From: Paraglaciecola marina
GTDB lineage: Bacteria > Pseudomonadota > Gammaproteobacteria > Enterobacterales > Alteromonadaceae
NCBI RefSeq assembly: GCF_004360155.1
Contig: NZ_ML178721.1
Coordinates: 186,001 to 250,000, forward strand
Direction of reading: 5' to 3'
DNA length: 64,000 nt
Within the stretch, counting starts at the first letter, position 1, and the number at the start of each line of letters is the position of its first letter. Under the pieces are notes generated by a model. It was given only the letters and a program-made list of their open reading frames with translations. It searched no databases and was not told the origin of the DNA. Shown here in pieces: positions 27,852 to 36,667 of this stretch. A program made the translations under genes and the position numbers.

Positions 27852-28511
27852 TTGTTAGTGAGCCATAGAAAAAAGTTTATTTTTGTTAAGACATCTAAAA
27901 CAGCTGGAACATCTGTTGAATCTTATTTTGAAAAATACTGTTTAGCAGAGGGAAGTTGGGAAGAGCAGCATGACAGAGACCAGCATATAAGTAGCTTTGG
28001 TCTTGTTGGGGGCCGCGGAAGTGGTAAGCATGATATTCTTCATAGTCACATGCCAGCCAGTTCAATTCGAAAATTAGTAACAAACGAACAATGGGATGAG
28101 TATTTTAAATTTTCAGTTATTAGAAACCCATTTGATAGACTGGTGTCTCGATATTTTTTTAAGAAGTATAAAAATAATGAGGATGTTGGTAAATTAAGTA
28201 AAGATGAACTCAGGCGTGATTTCGAGAAGGTAGTTAGAGGTCAAAATTTTTCTATTATAAACACTCTTTCTTTGAATAAAGAAGTTAGTATGGATTATTT
28301 AATCCGCTATGAAAATTTACTTGATGGAATTCAGTATGTTTGCAATAGAATTAATGTTGCATTTGTTCCAGAAGCTATTCCATTTTTTAAATCTGGTATA
28401 AGGAAAAAAATGATTAAATCTAAAGATTTATACTCAGATAAGTTAATTGATTATGTGAATAAAAATTATGCTGAGGAGATGTCATTGTTTGGCTATGAGT
28501 ATTTAGATTGA
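27852..28511 (+). CDS. Sulfotransferase, family 2-like
   Basis: The 219-residue protein starts at TTG 27852 with an AAGGGA site 8 nt upstream; a GTG six nt downstream is the alternative. The 5'-loop is KTSKTAGTSVESY (13-25) and the 3'-phosphate motif RNPFDRLVSR (91-100), as in carbohydrate sulfotransferases. A His/Asp-rich loop (about 40-66) lies between them. The gene stands alone between two gene-poor gaps, so it may have its own promoter. It adds a fifth sulfotransferase to the locus. Confidence 0.85.
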   Translation: MLVSHRKKFIFVKTSKTAGTSVESYFEKYCLAEGSWEEQHDRDQHISSFGLVGGRGSGKHDILHSHMPASSIRKLVTNEQWDEYFKFSVIRNPFDRLVSRYFFKKYKNNEDVGKLSKDELRRDFEKVVRGQNFSIINTLSLNKEVSMDYLIRYENLLDGIQYVCNRINVAFVPEAIPFFKSGIRKKMIKSKDLYSDKLIDYVNKNYAEEMSLFGYEYLD

Positions 28512-28666
28512 GTTCAGAGGGCTTATAGGTGTAGCAGCTCAGGCTTGCCCTAACTGTGAACAGCATTTTTGGTGGGGAGGTAAGCATAGTAAGCTGAGCG
28601 GGCTAACAATAAGCATCTGATAAAGGTTAAATACTCAATGTGCCGACAGAAGTTACTTAAAGTTTT

Positions 28667-28924
28667 CTAGGTTTTCTTTCTCAGGTGAGTACTGGAATTT
28701 TTAATTCTTTTCATCCTTAGCAGCCCAGGTTTTTCATCAGCACCACTCTTACGATGAACGTCGTCCCATACTCTAATCCGATGATGATCAACGTAGATAT
28801 TCTGTTCTGCAAGATTATTTAATGGAATGTGCTGATTGTCTGGTGCTCACACACCATAGCACTCAGCAAGTGAGCCCACAATTTTTGCGAAGTCATGTAT
28901 TTGGCATATAAGAGGGGGATACAT
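28667..28924 (-). pseudogene. Possible broken coding sequence, unknown family
   Basis: On the minus strand an 86-codon frame runs from an ATG (28922-28924) to a TAG (28667-28669), interrupted by one TGA at 28847-28849. The reading DFAKIVGSLAECYGV, stop, then NLAEQNIYVDHHRIRVWDD looks protein-like in composition. I cannot name the family. It may be part of the same decayed element as the IS3-like segment beside it, or the remains of another gene. Confidence 0.3.
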
Positions 28925-29029
28925 GGCCATTGATCTAGTTTTCTTCTTTTTAGCCTGCTAGGTTTAAAGCTTTTGCTGCGATCCTGCAAGTGTATTTAAT
29001 TCAAGCGGTCCTTCTTAAGTCTATACCTT

Positions 29030-29160
29030 CTTACTACTATAATCTATTACGTGAAATTATAGAATCAGATATTCCATGTTTCGGGTGGGTAATACCCTGA
29101 TCCTTTGCAGCATTAACGCGGCTTCAACCATGATTTTTTCAGAGGATAGCTAAACTCAGT
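29030..29160 (-). mobile_element. Possible decayed IS3-family OrfA fragment
   Basis: Read on the minus strand, this stretch gives SSEKIMVEAALMLQ in one frame and then HPKHGISDSIIS in another. That recalls the IS3/IS911-type OrfA start (…EEQI…EA…) and its helix-turn-helix segment KHGISDATFY. Several stops and at least one frameshift break it. No terminal repeats were found. The match is short and was judged from memory, so it is tentative. Confidence 0.3.
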
Positions 29161-29324
29161 CAAATCTTGCTGGGTTCTGATCTTTGTAGCCGCATTTTAT
29201 TAAAAGCTCCAGGTTGCTAGTTGTTTATCTGCCCATCCTCCAAACCTTTAAGAGTAAATTATGATAGGCACTTAAACGAAATTAGTTATCTTCTCATTTA
29301 AAACTATCCCCCTCAAAATATGAA

Positions 29325-30230
29325 TTACAGCTTCAAGTCAATATTATCTTTGTACTTATCCACTAACGAATTTTTATAGACGTTACTAAGCTTCCCATAG
29401 CTGTTGTCATACATTGTAACTTTTTTACCTAATAGCAAGCCAGCTATACAAACATGTAAGCGGTCTGAGACGATTTCATCGAATGGAAGCAAATACATAA
29501 ACATAAAATTCACGTCTTCGAATACTAAGTCTTTAATAATTGCATGCTTACTTAATACAGCCGCTCCTCTATTGGTTCGTAATGAGGACACGTCAATATT
29601 TTTATGATGCTTTTCTACTTTAAAGTTTTCAGTTTTTTCCCTGTCTTCTCTAATCGCATATAGGGTGCCACATGATTTACCTTTCAATACTTTTCTAAGG
29701 TTTCTCATGCCTTTAAATTTAGCATCTTGGAGATCTATATACAGAGCAGCGTCATGAGATAAAAAGACGTTTTGCTTTGGCAGCGCTTTATTAATTGATT
29801 TGAGAGTCTCTTGTTCACGACAAAAGAAATAAATTTCAAGATCCAACGATTTTAAATGCTTCTCCATGCCAAAAGAAGATGAGGGTAATATCACGACTTT
29901 GGCACCGGGTACTTTTCGGGCTAGATGTTCCAAAAGGGACTTAACACTGTTATACAGAGGAATATAATTACCTCCTCCCATTATCACATATAGTTCGTTT
30001 CCTTTAGCTTCAGAATCGTATTGCTCTGAGCCTACGCGATAAGCAATATCTCTGTTTTCTAGGCATTGAATAGTTGCAGCTACGATAAGAGTGTCACCTA
30101 AATTACCAGGTGAACCAAATAAAACTACATCTAGATCCTCCTGTGTAACCTTACTTTTTATCCAATCAAATGGATTCACTATTTCTTCTTTCTCAAACAT
30201 TTTTCTTACCTTAGCAAACATCGTTTTCAA
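29325..30230 (-). CDS. Polysaccharide pyruvyltransferase-like protein
   Basis: The 301-residue protein resembles the PS_pyruv_trans family (ExoV/CsaB/WcaK type), which places a ketal-linked pyruvate from phosphoenolpyruvate on a sugar. Visible marks are GSPGNLGDTLI (39-49), MGGGNY (84-89) and the C-terminal SDRLHVCIAGLLLGKKV (about 256-272), where the Arg/His pair is typical. The gene follows the GT25-like gene by 23 nt on the same strand. Some members act as glycosyltransferases, so the reaction is probable and not proven. Confidence 0.78.
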   Translation of the reverse strand: MKTMFAKVRKMFEKEEIVNPFDWIKSKVTQEDLDVVLFGSPGNLGDTLIVAATIQCLENRDIAYRVGSEQYDSEAKGNELYVIMGGGNYIPLYNSVKSLLEHLARKVPGAKVVILPSSSFGMEKHLKSLDLEIYFFCREQETLKSINKALPKQNVFLSHDAALYIDLQDAKFKGMRNLRKVLKGKSCGTLYAIREDREKTENFKVEKHHKNIDVSSLRTNRGAAVLSKHAIIKDLVFEDVNFMFMYLLPFDEIVSDRLHVCIAGLLLGKKVTMYDNSYGKLSNVYKNSLVDKYKDNIDLKL

Positions 30231-30253
30231 ACCTTAAACTTTTTTAGCCCCAA

Positions 30254-31273
30254 TTAGTTTCTATTTATGCGTTTCCGTCTAGTCTCAGAAAAATAACTTT
30301 CGCCAAGCCAATCTCTTGTGGTGGTCAATGGTAACGTCAAAACATATGAGTTTAATAGGGGGTTATTTTCTGCAACTAAACCATCTTCGATAAGTTTGTG
30401 AGGTGTTTGGAAACTGCTTTTAGACGGTGATCTGCCAAGGTGGTTTTGCAGAAAAGCTTCAATTCCAAAAGGACCAGGTGCCAAATATTCACCTAACAAG
30501 TACCCGCTATAATGGCGCTCTAAACCTTGAAGTTTCTCTAATCCACTTTTTCTAATTAAAATGGCTTCCGTACCAAATACTTTAGCTTGTTTAGGGCTAT
30601 ATTGAGAAGCGTATTGAAGTTTCCTAGCCGCTGTTATTTCATCTGTTAAGTTATCTAAGCTAACTAGGTGCATTGTATTTAGTTTGCTTTTTAAGTTTTC
30701 ACTGACAGAAAACCAATGTGAAGCGCGGTTAGATATATAAATAACATCGACGTCTTGCTGTTGTTCATTCGCCGCTTTAATTACATCGTCTAAAGCGTCT
30801 GAGAAATAGGGATGAAAATAGCAGTCATCTTCTAAAATTAAATTCCACTCTTGTTTGTCATTACTGTCATAAAGTGATTTGTATAAGGTTAAGTGGCTCA
30901 ATGTACATGCCATATGTCCTTTATTTGATTCCCATTGTTTAGGTAATTCTTGTAGGCCCCATACATTTAGATTAAATACATTCAAATCCTCAGAAAACCC
31001 ATTAACAGCATCAAAAAACTCGTAATTTAACCCTGCCTTTTCAGCATTATTCGCAAAAACAGTTCTGCGAGGGCTTGAATTCAATGAAATTACGTGGCCT
31101 TTTATATTTGTTTTAGAAGACAATTTCATACCTGTAGATTGACAATACTTAAGGTAATTAAGTGTTTGATTTCCTCGGTCACTGATAATTTCTTCTTTTT
31201 CGGTTGCGGTTAAATTGGTACTACTTATTCCGGCCCATTCTTTAACCAATATTTCTTCAAGTAATTTTTTCAT
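30254..31273 (-). CDS. GT25-family glycosyltransferase
   Basis: The 339-residue protein has the GT25 signatures known from LPS beta-galactosyltransferases such as LgtB: HVISLNSSPRR (60-70), the GHMACTLSH segment (119-127) and the metal-binding LILEDD (145-150). An N-terminal extension of about 55 residues and a long C-terminus add to the usual ~250-residue core. It heads a two-gene minus-strand unit with the pyruvyltransferase-like gene. The donor is likely a UDP-hexose, by family. Confidence 0.82.
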   Translation of the reverse strand: MKKLLEEILVKEWAGISSTNLTATEKEEIISDRGNQTLNYLKYCQSTGMKLSSKTNIKGHVISLNSSPRRTVFANNAEKAGLNYEFFDAVNGFSEDLNVFNLNVWGLQELPKQWESNKGHMACTLSHLTLYKSLYDSNDKQEWNLILEDDCYFHPYFSDALDDVIKAANEQQQDVDVIYISNRASHWFSVSENLKSKLNTMHLVSLDNLTDEITAARKLQYASQYSPKQAKVFGTEAILIRKSGLEKLQGLERHYSGYLLGEYLAPGPFGIEAFLQNHLGRSPSKSSFQTPHKLIEDGLVAENNPLLNSYVLTLPLTTTRDWLGESYFSETRRKRINRN

Positions 31274-31798
31274 ATTAGACTATCGTCATTTTGTTTAATT
31301 TACACACTTAAGAAGGTACTAATCTTCAACTTTAACTCGCATCCAGTGAACACGGAATTTGAAAAAATACCGGTCTTTTTTTGCGTATAAAGATTAAATT
31401 TTAGAAACTCTAACCAATCACTGTCATTTGAGATTGCTCAGATTGTTATTGAAGGGGAGAGCACAACGTTTTTAGCTTCATGATTAATATTTGCTACCGA
31501 CCTTTCCATGTCAGCATTATAATCTAGTATGACCCTAGTTCCCTATACATTTTACGCTTTATAACACGTATGACCATTAGGTGTAAACTGATGCAGACCT
31601 AGCTGTTGATACAAAAAGCCATGATTGAATCGTATTCACCTAGGAAATATAAAGTGAAATTTTGTTGGAATTTTACTTAGTCATATATTGTGTGGAGTCG
31701 AGTGTGGAAACGACTTATGATGGTGAAAATAATTAACCGTAATCATTCAACGGAAGCGAGCTTAAATAAATGAGAATGACATCTTTAGGAAACAATTA
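31274..31798. other. 525-bp divergent gap containing a sulfotransferase relic
   Basis: The gap lies between the GT25-like gene (-) and the lyase gene (+). Its left half holds the relic described at 31396-31533. The right half (31540-31798) is AT-rich and must carry the lyase promoter, and no clear promoter can be called. Confidence 0.5.
31396..31533 (-). pseudogene. Relic of a sulfotransferase C-terminus
   Basis: On the minus strand this stretch reads VILDYNADMERSVANINHEA, then (after about 10 residues and a TGA) SNDSDWLEFLKFN. The intact sulfotransferase encoded at 32697-33698 ends with SYEADRDWLVANYNLE… and …MESDWLEFLKFNINE. The order, spacing and the SDWLEFLKF end agree, and the DNA around the LEFLKF codons is nearly identical. 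It is therefore the broken 3' end of a paralogous gene, with the rest deleted. Confidence 0.7.
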
Positions 31799-32620
31799 AT
31801 GCAGTTTAATTTGGTTTTTTTAATTATGTTTCTGCTGTTAGTTTCAGAAACAACTAAAGCTGAACTTATGTATGCCATTACGTTGGATAATAACTCCGAA
31901 GCCTATATAAAGAAGAAAGATAAATGTAACGGGGATATTTCTAATGGCGGTGGTGATTTTGTTGAACATAATTTCCAGTTGAGAGGGAAGTGCGGAGGAG
32001 CAGGACTTGCCCCAGATATTATAAAGGATCAGCTTGGAGATAGATTTATTCAGTTTTCCACTGACCCTACTTACAAAGGTAAAACCAAGACACGTACAGA
32101 GTTAGCGCTGACTCGTCAGTGGTTTAGTTTTCACAAGCCAATGTTCATAGGGTTTAAATTACAAATTCCAACGGATTCAGATGTAACCAATGAGTTTTTC
32201 TATTTAATGCAATTTTGGCAATGTGCACCCAACTCACCGATTGCAGGGATAAGATTAGATCGAGGAACCAGCCACACAATTAACTTTATGACTAGAGGAG
32301 ACTCTCGTGCTGCTAGTATGGCTAAGTATTCATTGAAGCCTGGTGAATGGCATTCTTTTATTCTGAAAGCGACGGTAGATCCCACTGGAAAAGCAGGGGA
32401 GTTTAGTGTTTGGGATTCACCTGATAAACCGCCTAAAATTTTTAACGGAGCTTTCGGTTACGCAAAAAAAAACTGTAAAGGTCTAAAAGATATTCCACAA
32501 AGGTTTCGCTTAAAGTTTGGAATATACAAAGGTAATGAGAATGACCAAATTTATAAAGTAGGATACGATGATATTAGAATAGGTGACACATTTGAGGATG
32601 TAAGTCCTTGGTCGCGATAG
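31799..32620 (+). CDS. Secreted polysaccharide lyase-like protein (heparin lyase I/glucuronan lyase fold)
   Basis: The 273-residue protein has a signal peptide (about 1-21, ending TTKA). The mature part resembles the 'Polysaccharide lyase' family PF14099 (jelly-roll lyases on uronic-acid polymers). Marks are a KTRTELALTR segment, FFYLMQFWQC, GEWHSFILKATVDPTGKAGE, an FKIGIY-like LKFGIYKG, and a closing YDDIRIGDTF. Such an enzyme in the periplasm would cut the polymer made by the locus, to set chain length or clear stalled chains. It stands alone between divergent and convergent neighbours. The substrate is inferred only. Confidence 0.75.
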   Translation: MQFNLVFLIMFLLLVSETTKAELMYAITLDNNSEAYIKKKDKCNGDISNGGGDFVEHNFQLRGKCGGAGLAPDIIKDQLGDRFIQFSTDPTYKGKTKTRTELALTRQWFSFHKPMFIGFKLQIPTDSDVTNEFFYLMQFWQCAPNSPIAGIRLDRGTSHTINFMTRGDSRAASMAKYSLKPGEWHSFILKATVDPTGKAGEFSVWDSPDKPPKIFNGAFGYAKKNCKGLKDIPQRFRLKFGIYKGNENDQIYKVGYDDIRIGDTFEDVSPWSR

Positions 32621-32643
32621 CGTTTTTATTTTGGCAGTGGTGA

Positions 32644-32672
32644 AATTATGGGCAGTTTTAATGCCCATAATT
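32644..32672. terminator. Hairpin between convergent lyase and sulfotransferase genes
   Basis: A perfect 11-bp inverted repeat (AATTATGGGCA at 32644-32654, TGCCCATAATT at 32662-32672) with a 7-nt loop lies between the ends of two convergent genes. T-tracts are weak on both sides, so it is a probable rather than certain bidirectional terminator. Confidence 0.6.
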
Positions 32673-32696
32673 ATACTTCGGAGCGATTTTGGTTGA

Positions 32697-33698
32697 TCAT
32701 TCGTTAATATTGAATTTTAGAAATTCTAACCAGTCGCTTTCCATTAGACCTTGATAGACATTGTTATTTAAATCTGTTATTTCGCAAAGAGATGCGCATT
32801 CCAGATTGTAATTTGCTACTAACCAATCTCTATCTGCTTCATAGGATTCTACAAATTGTAGCTTGAAGTTTGTTTCAAGCCATGTGCGTTTATCTGATAG
32901 ATTGTCTTTGCAATAATCACTTTTACTAAATTGGTTAAGTTTATGTCTGGTTAATTTAGAAAGTTGATAGTCGTTATAAGCATTTATTTTCTTTTTGATA
33001 TCAACCAAAGGTAATGGCCAAGAGGCATTTTCATCTTTAACATTTAGGTTCAAAGTTGAACTGATACCTTCTCCTAGCGCCAGGTTAATCCAGTTTTCTA
33101 CCATATTACCTTGCGTAAGTTCAGAAAAAGCAATGACCTTGACTTTCCCAACATTTTGTTCCCAAGTAGAAACAATCGCACGATAGTTAAACCGCTCACG
33201 AAATTCTTCATGAAAGCTAGTGATGCTTTTTGCGTATGTCGTTGCTTTAACGTGTTCGTTGTATAGTGATTCTAGATAGTCAATGTAGTTTCTAAAGGTC
33301 ACAACCACTTCAATATCAGTAAAATCACTCAAGTACTCCTTCAGCAACGCTTGGAAGTTTTGGAGTCGAGTCCATTTTTTCTTGTTTTTACCAATTTTCC
33401 CTCGTAACAGGGTTTCAGCACTAATAATGACGGTTTCCAAATTAGGTATTTCGGATGCTTTTTGATGCAAACTTTTTAGGAAAGTCGATGCTTCATCATT
33501 ACTAAGTAAAGCCTTTTCATCCATTAATCCCTTGGCAATATCTAAATGTGTATAGCTAGTTTTATCGCCACCTAGCACTTCTGAATATTGTGGGTACCAT
33601 ATTCCTTTAGCCAATAGCTTTTCTCTATTAGCGGATAGGGTTCTCTGCACTGCTGTGGTGCCTGTTTTGTGTGTTCCGATATGGAGTATTATTTTCAT
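32697..33698 (-). CDS. Sulfotransferase-like protein
   Basis: The 333-residue protein has the 5'-phosphosulfate loop HIGTHKTGTTAVQ (6-18) and a 3'-phosphate-like segment VTFRNYIDYLESLYNEHV (about 133-150), typical of a group of bacterial sulfotransferase-like proteins. The C-terminus ends SDWLEFLKFNINE, and a broken copy of this end lies at 31396-31533. It is the last gene of a four-gene minus-strand unit, 3 nt after the GT2-like gene. The acceptor is unknown. Confidence 0.82.
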   Translation of the reverse strand: MKIILHIGTHKTGTTAVQRTLSANREKLLAKGIWYPQYSEVLGGDKTSYTHLDIAKGLMDEKALLSNDEASTFLKSLHQKASEIPNLETVIISAETLLRGKIGKNKKKWTRLQNFQALLKEYLSDFTDIEVVVTFRNYIDYLESLYNEHVKATTYAKSITSFHEEFRERFNYRAIVSTWEQNVGKVKVIAFSELTQGNMVENWINLALGEGISSTLNLNVKDENASWPLPLVDIKKKINAYNDYQLSKLTRHKLNQFSKSDYCKDNLSDKRTWLETNFKLQFVESYEADRDWLVANYNLECASLCEITDLNNNVYQGLMESDWLEFLKFNINE

Positions 33699-33701
33699 AT
33701 T

Positions 33702-34559
33702 TTAAAAGTACGAGTTAATAAATTTTTTGCCGAGCCATGTACTGCTAGACGATAAATTTTGGTTAAATATATCAAGTATGTTCAGATCATAACGAGCTAA
33801 AAAATACTTTGTTAGATTTTCCATTGCCCTGTCATTTCCACCGAACTTATTGATTTTACGGTATAAAGTGTTCTCATCTTCCTCCCCTAAATCTTGGAAT
33901 GCTGAACTTAGTGATTCAGATAACAGAACTGATGGAACACCATTAACTGTTGTATGCATTTTTAACCATAAGTCATCAGCATGATTACAAACTTTAAGGG
34001 CATTTTCTATATCTATAACATCAGGATGGAAATACTCGGGTTTATATATAATACCATCTTTACCAGTACCTACTATTTTGAGATCGGGTATTAATACAGA
34101 GTCATCTGAATGTGTCCACTTTTTGTATCTATGGATTGCATTCTCATCACAACTGATTTTACGACCGCGGTATGCGACGACGCATTTTTGTTGCTCACAA
34201 GCCTCAACCAAAGTACTTAACCAATGCTGTGGGTAAACCGTATCGTCATCTACAGTTACTAAATACGTTAGTTCAATCTCGTCGGCGAAATACCTTTTCA
34301 ATATAGGTAGAAATTTTCTATAGGGACCAATGTTTTTGGTGTAAATAATTTCCAGTTGTTCTTTGTTTTCGTTACACAATTGCTGTAACTCTTCAGGTAT
34401 AGCTGCAACACCTTCATCTAACAGATAAGGCTCATGAGATAAAAACAGGCACACCTTAAATGGAATAGGAGATTCCTGCACTAACAAAGATTCAATTACG
34501 TGATGAATTTTATCGATGCGTGAATGAATTGTTGTGAGGCTTATTATTAAATTACTCAC
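33702..34559 (-). CDS. GT2-like (GT-A fold) glycosyltransferase
   Basis: The 285-residue protein begins LIISLTTIHSRIDKIHHVIE, a typical start of a small group of GT-A proteins, and has a metal-binding TVDDDTVYP motif (103-110). The segment CNHADDLWLKMH is a second conserved acidic cluster. The gene overlaps the upstream GT2 gene by 4 nt and runs into the sulfotransferase gene with a 3-nt gap, so the products are made together. Donor and acceptor are not known. Confidence 0.75.
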   Translation of the reverse strand: MSNLIISLTTIHSRIDKIHHVIESLLVQESPIPFKVCLFLSHEPYLLDEGVAAIPEELQQLCNENKEQLEIIYTKNIGPYRKFLPILKRYFADEIELTYLVTVDDDTVYPQHWLSTLVEACEQQKCVVAYRGRKISCDENAIHRYKKWTHSDDSVLIPDLKIVGTGKDGIIYKPEYFHPDVIDIENALKVCNHADDLWLKMHTTVNGVPSVLLSESLSSAFQDLGEEDENTLYRKINKFGGNDRAMENLTKYFLARYDLNILDIFNQNLSSSSTWLGKKFINSYF

Positions 34560-36667
34560 TGAAAATACTCCCAGTCTTTTGCTTTTCTTTTGCTTAGTAA
34601 CTGTATTCTATTTCGAAAATATTCTAGTTGGTCACCATTTAAGTACTCATACAAGGATGAAATAGTTTTAAGGGAAGATCGCATTACATATAAAGGGGTA
34701 TCAATGAACTTTATCGCATCTTTGCCTAGAATAACTTCTATCCGTGTTCTAAAGTCTATATCTCCTCTAGAGCGGTAATTTCGGAATCCTCCAACCATAT
34801 CTATTAGTGATTTATGAAATATAAGGCTTGCTGGACCATCGCCAAAGACAAGTAATTCTCTCGGATCATCGACAGATAGTCTGCCATCATCTGAATAACG
34901 TACATGCTTTGTAAAGCAGGCTAAAGCACCACTGTTATTCATTTCTTTTAGTTGAGAACTAAACCGTTGAGGATGACTGACGTCGTCATCGTCTTGGATG
35001 GCAATGTAAAATCCTTTAGCGCGACTAATCGCGATATTTCTACTTATATATTGACCAACATTTATTTCATTTCTAAAGTAACTAATATCGATGGTTGAGT
35101 CATTATCACAAATAGCCTTCACCTGCTGACTAATCTCAATATTTGAACAATCATCGATTACGATTATTTCGATGTTCTTATAATCTTGATTAATTATTGA
35201 TGCAATTGAGTTTTGTAACAGCTTAATATTTGGATTAAATGTTGTTATTACTACCGTAATACAATCTTCGTTGCCCTCAGGTGAGGTTGAGATATGATTT
35301 GTCTTGATCACGTTTTCAAATACATTTTCAAGATCATAATTGGTGCTTTCTGGCAGACAAGGTATTACTCCATAGGCTTTTAACGTTTGATTGATGATTC
35401 CGTTAGAAAGCTGTTTCAAACCAATTGAAGCCGCTAGGGTTAACGCTGCTTGACTATTTATTGTCGGGATTCCAACATCAATTAATACTTTTTCATAAAA
35501 GGCTAACTTTTCCTTTTCTGAAATTAGGGGAGAAAGCAGGGTGAAAACATAAAGCCATTTATTAAGTGAAAATAACGCTGTATTTGTCGTTTCTAAGAGA
35601 GCAAAGGCTTGATCTGCTGTAAGTATTACCTTTTCTGAACGTCTAATATCTCTATATAAAACATTAAATTCTGTATCGTCAAGTAATAAAACTGAATTTA
35701 GAACTTCAATTTTATCAATATTTTCAATTGCTTCTGTTTTTTCGGCATCTAAAAAATAATACGCGCGAAAACAGAGACTGACGTGAGATTGGTTTTTAAG
35801 ATCTAACGATTCAAATAACCTTTCAAATAGCCAAGTTTGTGCAATAAAATTGAGTTTTACTGGAGAGCGATTAAAGGTTTCCACTATTCTAGGGTAGTTG
35901 TACTCTTCCAAAGAGAGTGAATCAATAGGTAACTTTGATAATAGTGTTGAAACGTCATTTTTATCTCGACATACACTAATACACAAGCTGATGTATGCAT
36001 CTTGGCATGTAAACGAATCAGGTATGTTTACTGATAGAATTTTGCTTAATGTCGAAGATTCGTTGGTAGCAAAATAAGACAGTAATTTCTGTAGCGCCCT
36101 TACATTCTGTGGAGATGCCATGAATAGCTCATCGACAGTGAGCAAAGGTAGCGAGCCTAAGATATTTAAGGCCAACGTATCTTCATGTTCATATATGATT
36201 GCTAACTCAATCAATTGAGGTAAGGCTTTAGATAAAATAATATCATTGGATAACAGAGAAGCGACGTCGATATCCATTTGTGACAGGTCAAAATATTCGA
36301 AACCAATCGTTTGACTTAGTGTCAACAAGTTATTTTTGATATCACTCTCTGGTGTGTCTTCATCAACGTTATTTAATTTATATACAAGATCTTTTACAAG
36401 CTCGTAGTTTTGTTTTGTTGCTTGATGTACTAGACGAGTATTAGTAGAGCTGCTTCCCAGAGCACTATCAAGAAGATAAGAGCTTTGTTGTATAATTAAA
36501 TTATCATTGCTAAATAAAGCACTTTTAATGGTTTCTTGGTGTTCTAAATTGAAATCAATCTTTAATTCGCCATCTAGTTTTTCGAGTGTAGATTCACTTA
36601 GTGAATCAAACCCTAAAACACGCTGGGCAAAGGTATTGAATGATGAATGTTGATGATGTTTGTTCAT
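34556..36667 (-). CDS. Large protein with C-terminal GT2 glycosyltransferase domain
   Basis: Of 703 residues, the last ~240 are a GT2 domain: VVITTFNPNIKLLQNSIASI (from about 468), then IVIDDCS, and the metal-binding QDDDD at 558-562 followed by SHPQR. The GGFRNYRSRGDIDFRTR segment is the typical acceptor-loop region. The first ~450 residues are leucine-rich and helical, like a tandem helical-repeat scaffold, and match no family I recognise. It overlaps genes on both sides by 4 nt in a minus-strand unit. Confidence 0.75.
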   Translation of the reverse strand: MNKHHQHSSFNTFAQRVLGFDSLSESTLEKLDGELKIDFNLEHQETIKSALFSNDNLIIQQSSYLLDSALGSSSTNTRLVHQATKQNYELVKDLVYKLNNVDEDTPESDIKNNLLTLSQTIGFEYFDLSQMDIDVASLLSNDIILSKALPQLIELAIIYEHEDTLALNILGSLPLLTVDELFMASPQNVRALQKLLSYFATNESSTLSKILSVNIPDSFTCQDAYISLCISVCRDKNDVSTLLSKLPIDSLSLEEYNYPRIVETFNRSPVKLNFIAQTWLFERLFESLDLKNQSHVSLCFRAYYFLDAEKTEAIENIDKIEVLNSVLLLDDTEFNVLYRDIRRSEKVILTADQAFALLETTNTALFSLNKWLYVFTLLSPLISEKEKLAFYEKVLIDVGIPTINSQAALTLAASIGLKQLSNGIINQTLKAYGVIPCLPESTNYDLENVFENVIKTNHISTSPEGNEDCITVVITTFNPNIKLLQNSIASIINQDYKNIEIIVIDDCSNIEISQQVKAICDNDSTIDISYFRNEINVGQYISRNIAISRAKGFYIAIQDDDDVSHPQRFSSQLKEMNNSGALACFTKHVRYSDDGRLSVDDPRELLVFGDGPASLIFHKSLIDMVGGFRNYRSRGDIDFRTRIEVILGKDAIKFIDTPLYVMRSSLKTISSLYEYLNGDQLEYFRNRIQLLSKRKAKDWEYFQ

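Larger units (their letters stand above)
28512..29324. other. 813-bp gap with decayed gene fragments
   Basis: No intact gene is seen. Two minus-strand segments read like broken coding sequence (separate entries): one of 86 codons with a single stop, and one with a KHGISD motif recalling IS3-family OrfA. This gap marks a change of strand in the locus and looks like a site of past insertion and deletion. Confidence 0.5.
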
